In this document: piece by piece, positions 1 through 9,191 of the stretch
Position numbering within the stretch: the first letter of the stretch is position 1
Layout of the letters: every line of letters begins with the position of its first letter
Assembly: GCF_900890705.1 (NCBI RefSeq)
Contig: NZ_CAAHFH010000002.1
Location: forward strand, 2,046,001-2,110,000
Direction of reading: 5' to 3'
Source of the DNA: Pontiella sulfatireligans
GTDB taxonomy: Bacteria > Verrucomicrobiota > Kiritimatiellia > Kiritimatiellales > Pontiellaceae
Length of the DNA stretch: 64,000 nt
Made by a program: the position numbers and the translations under genes
The notes under the pieces: model-generated
Told to the model about the DNA's origin: nothing
What the model saw: only the letters and a program-made list of their open reading frames with translations
The model's database searches: none

Positions 1-3000
1 GCAGCGGCGGAGGCCTTTACGCTGGCTTCGGGGAACTTTATTCGCCTTTCGGTCGAGAGCAACAACTATGCTGCGGTTCGCAGCGTTGCCAACCCAATCA
101 CCTTCCCTGCGGTTGACGACACGGACACCGTGACTATGACGGCCGACATCTATCTCCCGAGCAATACCGTTCTTCCCGTTTTTAAGTTCAATCCTCGCCT
201 TGAGACCAGCGGTGCTGCCGGCAACGGTGCAACCTTTGGAGATTCAGCCGTGACGGCAACGGGCCAATACACGATTACCTATACGGATACGGTGGCGAAC
301 TTTAAAAATCCGAACTCGACCGGTGATGCGGATACGGCCTATCCCTTCCTTTTCATTGAACAGCTCGACGGTACAAGTTTCGGTGCCGTCGCTGCGGCTG
401 ATTTCATGTACATGGACAACATCAGGCTGGAGATCGTATCGCCGGCCGATCCGCTTCCGCCGTTGAACAGTGCATATTTCAGCGCGCTGAAAGCCGGAAC
501 TGTTTTTTCCACGCCGCTGGTTAAGTGGCAGCAGTTTGGTCCCGGCATGTCGGGCTACATCGACAAGTTTTGGATTAACAACGGCGATCCGAATGCGATG
601 TATACCCAGTTGGATATGGGCAACGGGCATGTCACCCTGAACCGGGGCGAATACTGGACCAGCTATAAAGAGATTGATGGAAACGGTTTGCCCGGCGGCG
701 TTACCGGCATCGAGTTTTCGTATCAGGATCCGGATTTTGGACTGATGATGGCCAAGGAGGGGATCTATAAAACGACCAATCGCGGCCGCAGCTGGGATTT
801 CCTGGTGGATATATTCCCGAACCCCAACTCTCAGATGAACAGCGTGATGACGGTGGATCCGAATAACGACAATGTGTGGTATATCGGGGCCGGCCAGCAC
901 TGGATGATTAAAGATACGCATTTCACCAAAAACGGGCTTTATTATTCCTCCGACGGCAACTATTCCGCCGGCTTTATCCTTAAGTCCACCAATAAGGGGC
1001 AGGCATGGACAAAGGTTCTTTTTCCGAACGGCGATGAAGATTTCAGCAAAATCATCGTGGACCCGCGCGACTCCGACGTTGTGTATGCGTCCACCCAGTA
1101 TGGTGTTCACAAGAGCGAAGATGGCGGGATGAGCTGGGCTCTAGTGGAGGGGCATGCCCAATTGCCGCACAACCAGCCGCGCGACATGGGATTCTACTAT
1201 GACGGTGCGAATGAATTCCTGCTCTACGTGCTGGAAGTGACTCATTATACGCCGAACGGCAACACCATCGACACCTCCGGCGGGGTCTACCGCAGTTCAG
1301 ACGGCGGCACCAACTGGGTCAACCTAACCGGAAACCTCGGCATTGACATGAGCGTGATCGGCCCGAGCTCTTACGGGTACAGGGAAAAATATTTCTGGGC
1401 TATCGGCAAGTGGCTGGAGGAATCCACGGAGTATGCAAAAACAAACTTTCCCGCATTTCCGGCGAATACCTTCAGCCAGTTTACTCGTATCGCCGTGGAT
1501 CCGACCGACAAGGACCGCATCTATCTCTCGCACAACTATAAGCACGACTATGCCTTTCCGCCCGGAAACATTTGGATGACCGATAACGGCGGGGCCAACT
1601 GGATCGCCGCCGCCCGCGAAGGGCCGTACTGGATCAATGAAGTGAATAAATCCTACTGGCAGTCTCGTGGCCAGCCGATGGGCATGAATGCGAATTTTGC
1701 CCATGTGGACCGGGAGCATCGCGAAAACGACAACACCCAGTCCGGCCCGCGCTTTGTGTTCTGCAACCCGCTTGGTGAGGTTTACACCTGTTTTGCCCAA
1801 CAGGTGATGCGCTCAACCGATTATGGCGTCACCTGGAACCAGGTTGACGATGATGAGACGGCGCCCGGCAGCGGTCATTGGGTGGGTCGCGGCGACTGCA
1901 ACCTGCCCGGCGAAACCTTCTGCCTGGATACGGGAACGCCGGGCACCTATCTCTGGGGCTGCGGCGAGCACGGACTTTGGCGCAACACGGATGACGGCGA
2001 CCTCGTCTATCCCGGCGCCATTGCCGTTGAACAGCTCACCGGGCAAAGCATCTCGGACAACAGTCCGCTGTCGATATCAACCATCGCAACGGCTCCGCAG
2101 AATCCGGATCACGTTTACATGATTCCGTTCCGGCAGAACATGAAAGGCGAACTTCTCTTTTCAGCTGATGGGGGCGATGCATGGACAACGCTTTCCACAC
2201 CAATCTCTTTTCCCAATGGAAACGATGTGCTCGATTCGCGTTCCCTTCTGATTGACCATCAGAATACAAACAATATCTATTTCTGCATTCCGTTTTCCGA
2301 GTGGGAACGATGGTCCGGGAATTTCGTTAACAACGGACGGAAGTTTGACGGGGATACGGAAGACTTCGGGCAGGGGATTTATAAGTCGACCGATGGCGGG
2401 GGCAGCTTCAGCATGATTACCAACGGCATTCCGGCCAACAGGAGTGTCTATCGCATGGCCATGGATCCGTTCAATCCGTTGATACTCTATGCCGCCCTCA
2501 ATGAAACGCATAACAATGATCCCGGCGGGCTGTATAAAACGACGAACGGCGGAGCCAGCTGGAGCGCTGTAACAATTCCGTCGGGGATCCGGAGTGTGAA
2601 TGATGTGGTTGCGCATCCGAACGGATATATTTACATCGCTTGCGGCGACTATAATGGCTCAACCGGCGGGGGCTATATCAGCCAAGATGGCGGCTTAACC
2701 TGGCATCTGCTGTTTGATATGCCATACCTGCGCCACTTTTCCCCCTCGCTTGCAGATCCCGATATTATTACCGTTAACGTTGATAAAAACACCACGGTCG
2801 GGCAACGGAATCCGGGGCTCTATGTAACGATTGATGGCGGCGCCAACTGGTTCAAGATCAACAGCAGCCACGGCCAGCCGGACGGCATCCGAAAAGTTGA
2901 ACCGGATCCGTACGACAAGAATGTTCTATGGATGAGCAACCACGGAACGGGCTTTTTCCGGGCGGATATTTCTCCTTTGTTCACGGGAGAGCCGAACGAA

Positions 3001-3342
3001 CCGCTCTATTGGGACTGGATGGAAGATTATGGCCAGACCGACCGCTTAGCGGATACGGATGAAGACGGCTTCGATGCCAATCAGGAATACATTGCCGGCA
3101 CAGATCCGAGCATCACCGAAAGCTTTTTCCGAGTGGATCTGGCGCCCAATGAGGGAAGCGCGGGCCGCCTCGTATTCGATTCGGTGCTGAACCGGCTCTA
3201 TTCGGTGGACATGACCGACGATCTCCTGTCCGGCTGGACGGAGTTCACCAACGGAGTTTCTGGCACGGGGGATCCGCTGGAAATCAGCGATAGCGAAATT
3301 TTCTCGAACCGCTTCTACCGCATCAATGTGGAAATGGAGTAG
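1..3342 (+). CDS. Asp-box beta-propeller secreted protein (5' end outside window)
   Basis: The frame is open from base 1, so the start codon lies upstream; 1,113 codons are visible before the TAG stop. About eleven Asp-box motifs (S/T-x-D/N-x-G-x-x-W) can be seen, for example TTNRGRSW at visible residues 258-265, SSDGGTNW near 432 and STDGGGSF near 796. Asp-boxes are structural turns of the beta-propellers of sialidases, sortilin/VPS10 domains and GH74 xyloglucanases, so this is probably a tandem-propeller protein that binds or cuts a glycan outside the cytoplasm. I cannot assign a substrate. The C-terminus has a calcium-loop-like stretch (DTDEDGFDANQEYIAGTDP, 1018-1036) followed by a small beta domain, a layout related to the C-termini of other exported proteins in this window. 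Confidence 0.8.
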   Translation, partial: AAAEAFTLASGNFIRLSVESNNYAAVRSVANPITFPAVDDTDTVTMTADIYLPSNTVLPVFKFNPRLETSGAAGNGATFGDSAVTATGQYTITYTDTVANFKNPNSTGDADTAYPFLFIEQLDGTSFGAVAAADFMYMDNIRLEIVSPADPLPPLNSAYFSALKAGTVFSTPLVKWQQFGPGMSGYIDKFWINNGDPNAMYTQLDMGNGHVTLNRGEYWTSYKEIDGNGLPGGVTGIEFSYQDPDFGLMMAKEGIYKTTNRGRSWDFLVDIFPNPNSQMNSVMTVDPNNDNVWYIGAGQHWMIKDTHFTKNGLYYSSDGNYSAGFILKSTNKGQAWTKVLFPNGDEDFSKIIVDPRDSDVVYASTQYGVHKSEDGGMSWALVEGHAQLPHNQPRDMGFYYDGANEFLLYVLEVTHYTPNGNTIDTSGGVYRSSDGGTNWVNLTGNLGIDMSVIGPSSYGYREKYFWAIGKWLEESTEYAKTNFPAFPANTFSQFTRIAVDPTDKDRIYLSHNYKHDYAFPPGNIWMTDNGGANWIAAAREGPYWINEVNKSYWQSRGQPMGMNANFAHVDREHRENDNTQSGPRFVFCNPLGEVYTCFAQQVMRSTDYGVTWNQVDDDETAPGSGHWVGRGDCNLPGETFCLDTGTPGTYLWGCGEHGLWRNTDDGDLVYPGAIAVEQLTGQSISDNSPLSISTIATAPQNPDHVYMIPFRQNMKGELLFSADGGDAWTTLSTPISFPNGNDVLDSRSLLIDHQNTNNIYFCIPFSEWERWSGNFVNNGRKFDGDTEDFGQGIYKSTDGGGSFSMITNGIPANRSVYRMAMDPFNPLILYAALNETHNNDPGGLYKTTNGGASWSAVTIPSGIRSVNDVVAHPNGYIYIACGDYNGSTGGGYISQDGGLTWHLLFDMPYLRHFSPSLADPDIITVNVDKNTTVGQRNPGLYVTIDGGANWFKINSSHGQPDGIRKVEPDPYDKNVLWMSNHGTGFFRADISPLFTGEPNEPLYWDWMEDYGQTDRLADTDEDGFDANQEYIAGTDPSITESFFRVDLAPNEGSAGRLVFDSVLNRLYSVDMTDDLLSGWTEFTNGVSGTGDPLEISDSEIFSNRFYRINVEME

Positions 3343-3356
3343 GGGACATGAAACAA

Positions 3357-3547
3357 ATGGCACTTTCTTAAGGACTGTTTGCATGGATTTCTCAACAACT
3401 TGTCTCTGCGGGGAGCGCGGTACGGTTGGCGTACGGCCCGTTGGCTGCGGGCTCCGAAGAAACCGCCAAGAAGGCATCGAAATGCGTTGCATCGCAAGCG
3501 TTTTTCCTGCTATTTGGATGGGGTGGTCATGCTTAAGGAAGTGCCAT
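3357..3547. repeat. MITE-like element with 16-bp terminal inverted repeats
   Basis: ATGGCACTTTCTTAAG at 3357-3372 is matched in inverted orientation by CTTAAGGAAGTGCCAT at 3532-3547 (15 of 16 positions). The 191-bp unit lies in the gap after the beta-propeller gene. No convincing gene is inside, and I see no clear target-site duplication. It could be a small non-autonomous transposable element or a REP-like structure; only one copy is visible here. Confidence 0.5.
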
Positions 3548-3725
3548 CCGGAACATGAGAATAAGGGTTAAGAAAACGTCGTTTATTAATTGGTTGTCTG
3601 CTGCTAATCTCATGTTACACTGTAGGAAGTCAGAGTTTTAGGTTCCTTCATTAACCATTTCCCCAGTGACGGACGTGAGGTTTTTTGGACGGCAGCCGGT
3701 TGTAAAGTAGAGATGGAGAGAGTTG

Positions 3726-4826
3726 ATGCTGAATAAAAAAGAAAAGGGAGTGGTCAAAGGGGCTCCAAGCGGTTTTGTGGTCAGCTTGCTGGTTCATGCT
3801 GCGGCTTTTTTGCTGGCTGGCATGCTCGTGGTGTTTAACGTGGTGAAGAAGGAGGAAAAAAAGTTTGTTCCTCCCAAAGCGGTCGAACGCCCGAAGATGA
3901 ATCTGAAAAAACCGAAGGTGAAGGTTCGGAAAAGCTCCAAGCCCAAGCCCACTACGCGCATCGTAACCCGCGTCAAGCGCGCGAGCATGCCCGATATCCA
4001 ACTTCCGGAAATGTCCGGCATGGGCGATGGGCTGGCCGGCGGGATCGGCGGCTTCGAAATCATGCCCGATTTGAGCCAAGTCAGCGTATTTGGCGGCAAT
4101 CAAAGCATCGGCAACGATTTTGAAGGCCGGTTCTACGACCTCAAGCGGGACCGTCGCGGCGGCACCATTTCCATGGAGCAGGATCCATACATGACGATTG
4201 TGGGAAAGCTGGCGCGGGAAAAGATGAAAGAGTCGCTTCTCGGGCGGTATTACAGGGCGCCCAACAAGCTCTTTACCACCCATTTCATGATTCCGCCCAT
4301 CACGTCGCCCATGGCTCCGGATGTCTACGGGTCGCCGGAAACGGCCAGCTTTTTCTTCTTGGTGAAATATACAGGAAAGCTGGTCTACAAGGATGACATC
4401 CGTTTTCGCTTCTGGGGGACGGGAGACGCCTATTGCGTGGTGACCGTGGATGACGAAACGGTGCTCATTAACGGCTGGGACGGTCGTTTGGATTATCTGA
4501 CGCACTGGACGTCGCCGGAACCGGGGCAGTCAGATCAGTATTTCTGTGGGAATCAGCTAATGAAAGTAGGCGAATGGATTGATCTTAAAGCCGGTGAGCC
4601 GAAGGACATGAAAGTTATTTTCGGGGAATATACCGGCGGGCAAATGGGGATTATTCTTCTGGTGGAGGTCGAAGGCATGGAGTATCCGAAAAGCCGCCAA
4701 GGCGGGCCAATACTTCCTGCGTTTAAAACGGAAGAATTCTCGAGAGATATGCTGGAAGAAATTTATAAACTTCTGCCCGAAGGCGAATGCGTCCTTACCA
4801 ACGGGCCGGTTTTCCGCGATTTTTAG
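3726..4826 (+). CDS. Envelope protein with TonB-like N-terminus and PA14-like domain
   Basis: The ATG at 3726 is chosen over a TTG at 3723 because a GGAGAG ribosome-binding site lies about 8 bases upstream. The 366-residue protein has a short basic N-terminus, one membrane segment (about residues 17-38, FVVSLLVHAAAFLLAGML) and then a Lys/Pro-rich stretch to about residue 80, the layout of TonB and similar periplasm-spanning anchors. The second half contains a PA14-like pattern (FRFWGTGDAYCVVTVDD, then VLINGW), typical of carbohydrate-associated beta-barrels. A TonB-type C-terminal domain is not evident, so I do not call it TonB. The next gene starts 11 bases after the stop, so the two are probably co-transcribed. 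Role: probably an inner-membrane-anchored periplasmic glycan-binding or scaffold protein (inference). Confidence 0.65.
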   Translation: MLNKKEKGVVKGAPSGFVVSLLVHAAAFLLAGMLVVFNVVKKEEKKFVPPKAVERPKMNLKKPKVKVRKSSKPKPTTRIVTRVKRASMPDIQLPEMSGMGDGLAGGIGGFEIMPDLSQVSVFGGNQSIGNDFEGRFYDLKRDRRGGTISMEQDPYMTIVGKLAREKMKESLLGRYYRAPNKLFTTHFMIPPITSPMAPDVYGSPETASFFFLVKYTGKLVYKDDIRFRFWGTGDAYCVVTVDDETVLINGWDGRLDYLTHWTSPEPGQSDQYFCGNQLMKVGEWIDLKAGEPKDMKVIFGEYTGGQMGIILLVEVEGMEYPKSRQGGPILPAFKTEEFSRDMLEEIYKLLPEGECVLTNGPVFRDF

Positions 4827-4837
4827 AAGAGGGCATC

Positions 4838-5554
4838 ATGATTAAACTAGTTTCAATTATATCGGGCATCATGTTGTGCCAGTGCGTGTTGGCTGAAATG
4901 CGCGTCTGGACCTTTAAGGATGGAAAAACCCTGGAGGCCGAGTTTGCGACCTATAGCGGGTTGAATATTACACTGAAAAACAAAAAGGGAAAGATTGTTA
5001 AAATCCCTGAAGTGCAGTTTTCGGATGAAGATTTGGAGTATATTGAGTTGCTCAATCCGCCGGCGCTTGATGTTTCGGTGAGCAAGACGACTGAGCAGCG
5101 CACTTATCCTCCGACCTATAATGATGATGAACTTCCGCGACAGACCTTTTATACATTTACCGTCAAAATCAAACAGACCTCCAGCAAAGTATACACTAAG
5201 CCGCTGACGGTTGAGCTTTTCATTATTGGCGATGAAAATGCCGGGGATAAGAGCATCCTGTTTCACTATCAGAAGGAGCAGTTCTATCTTGAACAAGGCA
5301 GTGCAAGCCTGTTTGAGGTGACGACGGATGAGATCACGGCGACCGAATTCATACTGGTAGGCCAGCTGCGTGGAGATGCATACAATGGGTATATGGTTAT
5401 TGTTACCGATTCGCGGGGCGAAGTGGTTGCTTACAAGGCAAAGAAAGAAGAGTGGTTTAAGATAGCCGATAATCTGCGAACGCTGCCTGTGGGAAAAACG
5501 TTTGATGAAAACGGGGAGCGCACTTGGCCAACCCGGCCCAGACGCTTTTATTAA
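4838..5554 (+). CDS. Exported SHD1-domain protein
   Basis: The ATG at 4838 begins a clear signal peptide (about MIKLVSIISGIMLCQCVLA); in-frame codons further upstream overlap the previous gene and lack one. Directly after the signal comes an SHD1-like module (about residues 20-70: MRVWTFKDGKTLEAEF, then IPEVQFSDEDLEYI), a small beta domain common in exported Planctomycetes-Verrucomicrobia proteins. The remaining ~165 residues look all-beta and I do not recognise them. It probably forms a two-gene operon with the PA14-like protein and is followed by a strong terminator. Function unknown. Confidence 0.7.
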   Translation: MIKLVSIISGIMLCQCVLAEMRVWTFKDGKTLEAEFATYSGLNITLKNKKGKIVKIPEVQFSDEDLEYIELLNPPALDVSVSKTTEQRTYPPTYNDDELPRQTFYTFTVKIKQTSSKVYTKPLTVELFIIGDENAGDKSILFHYQKEQFYLEQGSASLFEVTTDEITATEFILVGQLRGDAYNGYMVIVTDSRGEVVAYKAKKEEWFKIADNLRTLPVGKTFDENGERTWPTRPRRFY

Positions 5555-5570
5555 TTCATTCGGGACATGC

Positions 5571-5604
5571 AAGCCGATGCTGAGTCATCAGCAGCGGCTT
5601 TTTA
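5571..5604 (+). terminator. Intrinsic terminator
   Basis: AAGCCGATGCTGA and TCAGCAGCGGCTT form a stem with one mismatch around a GTCA loop, followed by TTTTTATTT, 16 bases after the stop of the SHD1 gene. Confidence 0.8.
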
Positions 5605-5761
5605 TTTGATTCATGCCCTGAACGGCTCCGCTTTAAGTGTCCCTTGTACGGAATGCCGACTCTGCGTTTCGTCTAGTTTTTGAAATCGAAAAGTACGTTC
5701 TGCCGGGGGGTGAGATAGGTCTCCATCCCGGTCTGAACCAGTTTATAAAAGGTGGTTGGTG

Positions 5762-7207
5762 ATGATGAAGATGCAAACTAAACAAACGATGATTCTGTTG
5801 CTGGGGGTCGCGGCTTGTACGGCGCCGATGGCTGATGCCGCGGCAAAGAAACCCAATATTCTTTTTATTCTGGCTGACGACCAGTGCTGGGAAACGATCG
5901 GATGCATCGGCGGGGAGGTAAAAACGCCGAACCTGGACAAGCTGGTGGCTGGCGGCGTCAGTTTCAAGCGGGCCTACAACATGGGGTCGTGGAGCGGGGC
6001 GGTCTGCGTGGCCAGCCGGCACATGTTCAACACCGGTCGCTATGTCTGGAACTGCAACGATCTGATTAAGCAGTCGGCCAAATGGAAAAAGACACACAAA
6101 AACAAGCCGTTTCCCGGGCAGATAAAATCCTGGAGCCAGCAGCTCGGCGATGCCGGCTACAGCACCTATTTTGCCGGCAAGTGGCACGTAAGCATGTTTT
6201 CGGCGAAACAGGTGTTCGATGTGGTGGGGACCGAGCGCGGCGGCATGCCGAAGCAGACGCCGGAAGGATACAACCGTCCGCTGGACGAGAACGACAAGAA
6301 CTGGCTCCCCTGGGACAAGTCGAAGGGCGGTTTCTGGGAAGGCGGCACCCACTGGAGCGAGGTTCTGCGCGACGAAGCCATCGGCTTCATCGACCAAGCG
6401 TCCCAAGATGACAAGCCGTTCTTCATGTATATCGCTTTCAACGCGGCGCACGATCCGCGTCAGGCCCCCAAGGAATTTGTCGATATGTATCCGATCGAGA
6501 GCATTAAGCTTCCGGAAAACTTCCAGCCGCTCTATCCCTATGCCGACGACATCGGCTGCGGTAAAAGTCTGCGTGATGCCCGGCTGGCCCCATTCCCTCG
6601 TACGGAATATTCGGTCAAGGTGAACCGGCAGGAATACTATGCACTGGTCACCCACATGGATGTGCAGATCGGAAAAATTCTGGAAGCGCTGGAAAAGAGC
6701 GGAGAGCTCGACAACACCTATATTTTCTACACCGCCGACCACGGCCTGGCCATCGGGCATCACGGCCTGATCGGCAAGCAGAACATGTACGAGCATAGCT
6801 TGGGTGCGCCATTGATCGTAAACGGCCCCGGGCTTGAGTCCGGAAAGCGCATCACCGAGCGGGTCTATATTCAGGACATCATGCCCACCACGCTGGAGCT
6901 GGCCGGCGCGGACATGCCGGACGAGGTCGATTTCCAAAGCCTGCTGCCGCTCATCACGGGCAAAACCCAAAAGGGCCGGGACGTGATCTATGGGGCGTAT
7001 AAAAACCTGCAGCGTTGCGTTATGCAGGGCGATTGGAAGCTGATGCACTATCCCAAGGCGTCCAAATACCGGCTCTTCAATGTGGCGAAGGATCCGAACG
7101 AAATGAACGACCTTGCCGAAAACCCTGAATATGCAGAACGCCTTAAAACGATGAAAGAAGCGCTCGCTTCCGAGATGGTCCGGCAAAACGATCACGAACT
7201 CGATTAG
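5762..7207 (+). CDS. Secreted sulfatase, formylglycine (Cys) type
   Basis: A TTG, a GTG and several ATGs are possible starts; ATG 5762 is preferred because AAAGGTGG lies 7 bases upstream and a signal peptide follows (residues about 5-27). The 481-residue protein is a family S1 sulfatase. PNILFILADDQ at 31-41 supplies metal-binding Asp39 and Asp40, and the signature CVASR (Cys82) is the site converted to formylglycine. TADHGLAIGHHGLIGKQ further on supplies the second Asp/His pair and Lys. It probably removes sulfate esters from a polysaccharide fragment in the periplasm or outside; the substrate cannot be told from sequence. It stands alone, away from the main polysaccharide locus at 36-64 kb. 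Confidence 0.88.
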   Translation: MMKMQTKQTMILLLGVAACTAPMADAAAKKPNILFILADDQCWETIGCIGGEVKTPNLDKLVAGGVSFKRAYNMGSWSGAVCVASRHMFNTGRYVWNCNDLIKQSAKWKKTHKNKPFPGQIKSWSQQLGDAGYSTYFAGKWHVSMFSAKQVFDVVGTERGGMPKQTPEGYNRPLDENDKNWLPWDKSKGGFWEGGTHWSEVLRDEAIGFIDQASQDDKPFFMYIAFNAAHDPRQAPKEFVDMYPIESIKLPENFQPLYPYADDIGCGKSLRDARLAPFPRTEYSVKVNRQEYYALVTHMDVQIGKILEALEKSGELDNTYIFYTADHGLAIGHHGLIGKQNMYEHSLGAPLIVNGPGLESGKRITERVYIQDIMPTTLELAGADMPDEVDFQSLLPLITGKTQKGRDVIYGAYKNLQRCVMQGDWKLMHYPKASKYRLFNVAKDPNEMNDLAENPEYAERLKTMKEALASEMVRQNDHELD

Positions 7208-7208
7208 G

Positions 7209-7298
7209 ATGAAAATTCCGCTGATGCTTGGCGTGCTGGTGGCGCTGGCCGTTTCAAATCAAAAGCCATCTGAATTTGGTATAAGATTCGTTTCATGA
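7209..7298 (+). other. 29-codon frame resembling an orphan signal peptide
   Basis: An ATG two bases after the sulfatase stop opens MKIPLMLGVLVALAVS and then a short tail before TGA. It has the composition of a signal peptide with no mature protein. It is best read as the remnant of a deleted second exported gene, but could be chance. Confidence 0.2.
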
Positions 7299-8135
7299 CA
7301 GCGTCTCCTTCAGGGCAATGATTTTTTGCGCAAGTTTGCTATCCGTGGCATACAGAATGCCAAAGGGATTCATGTAGATGGATTCGGGAAGGTTCAGGCT
7401 CATGGGTTTTCCGGACATATCCGTGGCAATCGCACCGAGCTCATTATAAATGCAAACTGTTGCGGCATAATCCCAGAAGCAACCGCCGCCTTTTTCCGGT
7501 TTAGGAAACTTAAAGTAGCACGCCGGCGGATTTTCCAAACACCAGATCGCATTCATCACGGCACCGCCCTGGCCTTTCACGCTGGCGTTCAGTGCGGTGG
7601 CGACTTTGCCGCAATACGGATAAGCAGCAACACTGCGGTCGGTAATGATCCGGACCTTGGAACCGGCTTCGGGAAGATTCCAGGGCATGGAATCACGAAA
7701 AGCGCCTTGCCCTGTGATGGCATGGTAGAGCGTGTGTTCCACCGGATCGTAAACCACGCCAACCTGCGGCATACCGCTGCGCGAAACCAATGCAATGGAT
7801 ACCGCGTAGCCCGGAACGCTTTCGATGAAAGGCAGGGTGCCGTCGATGGGATCGATGCACCAGAAATAATCCTTCGCCAGCCGGCTTTCGTCGTCGGCGC
7901 TCTCCTCCGTCAGCAGCGCCAAATCAAACTGGGCAAACGTTGGTTCGAGTGTTTCAAGAATAATGTCCTGCGCCTGCTGGTCGACTTCCGTGACGACCTG
8001 CGAGGCGAGCGTGTCGCCGCCCTCCTTGTGCTGGACGTTGATCGGGCGCGTTTCCGAAATATGTTTGCCGGCCTTCCGCGCCGCCCTAATGGCAATCTCA
8101 GCCAGGGCATTCAGATGTTTAAAATTCAGGTTCAT
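7293..8135 (-). CDS. Inositol-monophosphatase-family phosphatase
   Basis: The 280-residue protein has the usual length and motifs of the Mg-dependent IMPase/CysQ superfamily: LLTEESADD (first metal-binding acidic pair, about residues 94-102) and WCIDPIDGTLPFI (about 112-124), the DPIDGT signature that coordinates the metals. The third motif is less standard, with FWDYAA near 218 in place of the common WD-x-A-A. Family members hydrolyse inositol phosphate, fructose-1,6-bisphosphate or 3'-phosphoadenosine 5'-phosphate; I cannot choose between them. It is the last gene of a minus-strand cluster (djlA-like, Nudix, kinase-like) and is separated from the kinase-like gene by a strong hairpin. Cytoplasmic. 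Confidence 0.82.
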   Translation of the reverse strand: MNLNFKHLNALAEIAIRAARKAGKHISETRPINVQHKEGGDTLASQVVTEVDQQAQDIILETLEPTFAQFDLALLTEESADDESRLAKDYFWCIDPIDGTLPFIESVPGYAVSIALVSRSGMPQVGVVYDPVEHTLYHAITGQGAFRDSMPWNLPEAGSKVRIITDRSVAAYPYCGKVATALNASVKGQGGAVMNAIWCLENPPACYFKFPKPEKGGGCFWDYAATVCIYNELGAIATDMSGKPMSLNLPESIYMNPFGILYATDSKLAQKIIALKETLS

Positions 8136-8149
8136 AACTCAAAAGGTTA

Positions 8150-8218
8150 GCAACGAATGAATGTAAAGCAGCGAATAAAACGCATGAAAGGATTCGTTGC
8201 TTTACATTCATTCGCTGC
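8150..8218. repeat. 27-bp inverted repeat between kinase-like and IMPase-like genes
   Basis: Arms 8150-8176 and 8192-8218 are reverse complements at 25 of 27 positions, with a 15-base loop. The right arm overlaps the last codons of the kinase-like gene. As RNA it would be a very stable hairpin between two co-oriented genes, so it may attenuate or stabilise the transcript. There is no U-run typical of a terminator. Confidence 0.7.
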
Positions 8219-9191
8219 CAAGCTTGATTTGCTCCAAAACTTTGCGGACAAGGCGCTCGCTGTAGCGGTGGATTTTCCAGTGGCCGGGGCTCCAGCCTTG
8301 CAGGAAGCGGAAAAAGTCGGTCCAAGCAACCGGATAGAGCGCGCGCCAGTCGGCTTCCAATGCAGGAAAGTCGACCGCCTTCCCATTTTCTTTAAGCGCG
8401 GTTTCCAAGGATTGGAAATAATAATCGAGCAGCTTTTGTTCCTGCCGCTCGCACTCGTCTTCGCAAAGACAGCTTCCGAGAAAATAGGCGACGTCCTTCA
8501 TACCGCATCCGCCGCCGACATACTGGAAATCGACCGCCGCCACCCGGGCGTCGCTCGAAAAGCAAAAGTTGGCCAGCTTGGCGTCGCCATGCACGAAGGT
8601 TTGAAACGGGCTGTCGCTTAGCTTTTGATCGATTGCACCGGCAGTGGCTTTGAGAGCGGGATCGTCGAGTTCGGCTAATTCATCGGGACGCGTTTCGAGA
8701 TGCCAATAGGTGCCCGTTTCCCACAGCCCGTCCGGCGCCGTGCCCATGAAGGCGGCGTGGAAGCCGGCCAGCCATGAGAGGCAGGCCTTGATTTCGGCGT
8801 CGGTAACACGGTTGCGCCGCCCGTCGTAGCCGGCGGCATCGAGATCTTCCATCACCATGAACACCTCGTCGCCATGCGTTTCGAGTGCGAAGCATTTTGG
8901 AACGCGGCACGAATCGTCGCAGCGGCTGGCGTATTCTTCATAGAACGCAGTTTCCACCTGGTAGGACTTCACCTTCCGTTCGTGCGAGCGGCTGGTGTTC
9001 CAGCCGCGCGGGTGGTGGTTGGAGTCCGGCCAATGCACATGCTTGACCACCACGCTGTCGAGCTCCGAACCTTCCAGCCTGCAGCGCACGATCTTGCCGT
9101 ACCCGCTCCAGAGGCTTTGAATCACTTCGGATTCGATGAGCCGGTCAGCGCCGGTGGCATTAAGGGTGATGTCTTGAAAGTGTTGATTCAT
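8208..9191 (-). CDS. Aminoglycoside phosphotransferase/choline-kinase-fold kinase
   Basis: ATG 9191 is chosen because it overlaps the Nudix stop codon as ATGA, a typical coupled start; an in-frame ATG at 9203 is possible. The 327-residue protein has the phosphotransferase fold of the choline kinase, APH and ecdysteroid-kinase-like group: VVVKHV (ATP-anchoring Lys near residue 51), VMEDLDAAG (hinge), FVHGDAKLANF (catalytic HGD loop near 205) and VAAVDFQYVGGG (metal-binding Asp of the DFG-equivalent). The substrate is probably a small hydroxylated metabolite; I cannot name it. It is co-transcribed with the Nudix and DjlA-like genes. Two exact copies or near copies of the TTCCAA-N3-TTGGAA palindrome occur in and beside this gene. 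Confidence 0.75.
   Translation of the reverse strand: MNQHFQDITLNATGADRLIESEVIQSLWSGYGKIVRCRLEGSELDSVVVKHVHWPDSNHHPRGWNTSRSHERKVKSYQVETAFYEEYASRCDDSCRVPKCFALETHGDEVFMVMEDLDAAGYDGRRNRVTDAEIKACLSWLAGFHAAFMGTAPDGLWETGTYWHLETRPDELAELDDPALKATAGAIDQKLSDSPFQTFVHGDAKLANFCFSSDARVAAVDFQYVGGGCGMKDVAYFLGSCLCEDECERQEQKLLDYYFQSLETALKENGKAVDFPALEADWRALYPVAWTDFFRFLQGWSPGHWKIHRYSERLVRKVLEQIKLGSE
8403..8417. repeat. TTCCAA-N3-TTGGAA palindrome, copy 1
   Basis: Exact copy with spacer GGA, inside the kinase-like gene, where it encodes FQSLE on the minus strand. Confidence 0.7.

Noticed and set aside
5633..7195. 520-codon minus-strand open frame opposite the first sulfatase
   Set aside because: The same kind of antisense shadow; the plus strand carries all the sulfatase motifs.
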